DNA of 64,000 nt from Paraglaciecola sp030730205 (GTDB taxonomy: Bacteria > Pseudomonadota > Gammaproteobacteria > Enterobacterales > Alteromonadaceae): the NCBI RefSeq assembly GCF_052119645.1, contig NZ_JBGQOM010000003.1, positions 310,001 through 374,000 of the forward strand. Direction: 5' to 3'. The first letter of the stretch is position 1. Each line of letters starts with the position of its first letter. The notes under the pieces are model-generated. The model did no database searches, had not been told where the DNA came from, and saw only the letters and a list, made by a program, of their open reading frames with translations. A program made the position numbers and the translations under genes. Of this stretch, positions 63,385 through 64,000 are shown in pieces.

Positions 63385-64000
63385 CTAAAACACACCTTTC
63401 AAATCAGATAAAAAGAAACGATAGGCCGGATTATGGGTTTGCTCTTCGTGTTGATAATTTAGCGCGGCTAAGTGTTGATCAAAATCAGTACGTTGCTCAG
63501 GTGGAATTTCAAAACCACACAACACTAAGCCCGCGGCTGCGCCATGATTGCGATAATGAAACAAGGTAATGTTCCACGTTTCACCCAAGGTATTTAAAAA
63601 CTTCATCAGGGCGCCGGGGTATTCTGGAAATTCAAATGAAAAAATATGTTCGTTTTGCAAATGTGCTGGGCGACCACCCACCATATAACGCACGTGCAAC
63701 TTAGCCATCTCGTTTTCACTCAGATCAAAACATTGGTAGTCATGCTGAGCCAATGTCGTGCTTAATTCTTTGAACTCTGCCCTACCACCACGCAACTTAA
63801 TACCCACAAAGATATGGGCCTCGCCCTCGGTAGCATAGCGGTAATTAAATTCGGTAATGATACGACCACCTAATAACTCACAAAACTGCTTGAACGCACC
63901 AGCACGCTCTGGAATTTTAACCGCAAATACCGCTTCTTTTTGCTCGCCTAACTCGCAGCGTTCAGACACATAACGCAAGGTATGAAAGTTAATATTAGCG
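63385..64000 (-). CDS. ilvA: Threonine ammonia-lyase (biosynthetic), C-terminal part (runs off the window)
   Basis: The frame stays open to the window edge (ANINFHTLRYVSERCELGEQ), matching E. coli IlvA from about residue 310. The C-terminal half holds the two ACT-like regulatory domains (FAVKIPERAGAFKQFCELLG and FSFEFPEYPGALMKFLNTLG) that bind isoleucine and valine. It converts threonine to 2-oxobutanoate at the start of isoleucine synthesis. The catalytic PLP domain lies outside the window. Confidence 0.95.
   Translation of the reverse strand, partial: ANINFHTLRYVSERCELGEQKEAVFAVKIPERAGAFKQFCELLGGRIITEFNYRYATEGEAHIFVGIKLRGGRAEFKELSTTLAQHDYQCFDLSENEMAKLHVRYMVGGRPAHLQNEHIFSFEFPEYPGALMKFLNTLGETWNITLFHYRNHGAAAGLVLCGFEIPPEQRTDFDQHLAALNYQHEEQTHNPAYRFFLSDLKGVF

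Overview
The window is a chromosomal segment of a marine-type gammaproteobacterium. The best guess is Alteromonadaceae close to Glaciecola, Paraglaciecola or Alteromonas. This rests on the E. coli-like gene order nudE-cysQ / yheU-yheT-yheS / yheV / slyX / fkpA / greB / tex / bioH-comF-nfuA, a coxBA-cox11-coxC heme-copper oxidase cluster, plsB beside lexA, moderate-to-low GC, and polysaccharide-related esterases. The genus is an inference. No rRNA, tRNA, CRISPR array or complete IS was seen.

Region 1 (1-11 kb): the 5' end of dld, then a dense peptide-bond chemistry locus. On the minus strand, in transcription order, it has a circularly permuted ATP-grasp ligase, an alpha-E protein, a bifunctional glutathionylspermidine synthetase/amidase, an M42 aminopeptidase-like enzyme, a transglutaminase-like protease and a DUF2126 amidoligase. 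Divergent from it is Anbu, the HslV/proteasome-like peptidase, followed by a convergent zinc-ribbon HExxH metallopeptidase. Together they look like a system that makes and breaks amide or isopeptide bonds. The core (Anbu, ATP-grasp, alpha-E, transglutaminase) is a known association of unknown product; Gss and M42 inside the same run are the unusual part. The transglutaminase and DUF2126 genes are separated by one in-frame stop codon.

Region 2 (11-32 kb): a diguanylate cyclase with a degenerate receiver, then a conserved housekeeping block covering nucleotide clean-up (yrfG, nudE, cysQ), ribosome-associated ABC-F (yheS), protein folding (fkpA), transcription (greB, tex), biotin (bioH), DNA uptake-type PRTase (comF) and Fe-S delivery (nfuA). 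Lineage-specific genes sit at its junctions: an AEC transporter, a WD40 lipoprotein, an HEQAH putative protease and an M14 carboxypeptidase. A 270-bp MITE-like element lies between greB and tex. fkpA and nfuA share an unusual palindromic upstream site.

Region 3 (32-44 kb): MATE transporter, polysaccharide deacetylase, then a complete aa3/caa3-type cytochrome c oxidase locus with copper and heme A assembly factors (coxB-coxA-cox11-coxC; SURF1-hypothetical-ctaA-ctaB-SCO1-GNAT).

Region 4 (44-64 kb): lexA with two SOS boxes, a sialate O-acetylesterase-like enzyme, plsB, a DmeF-like metal exporter, a ModF-like ABC ATPase with an RluA-type pseudouridine synthase, a duplicated beta-propeller lipoprotein, a solitary phage-type tail sheath gene, a pectinesterase, and a tight FIST / PAS-GGDEF-EAL / BLUF operon that looks like a blue-light and ligand input into cyclic-di-GMP. 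The window closes with glutaminase and the 3' part of ilvA.
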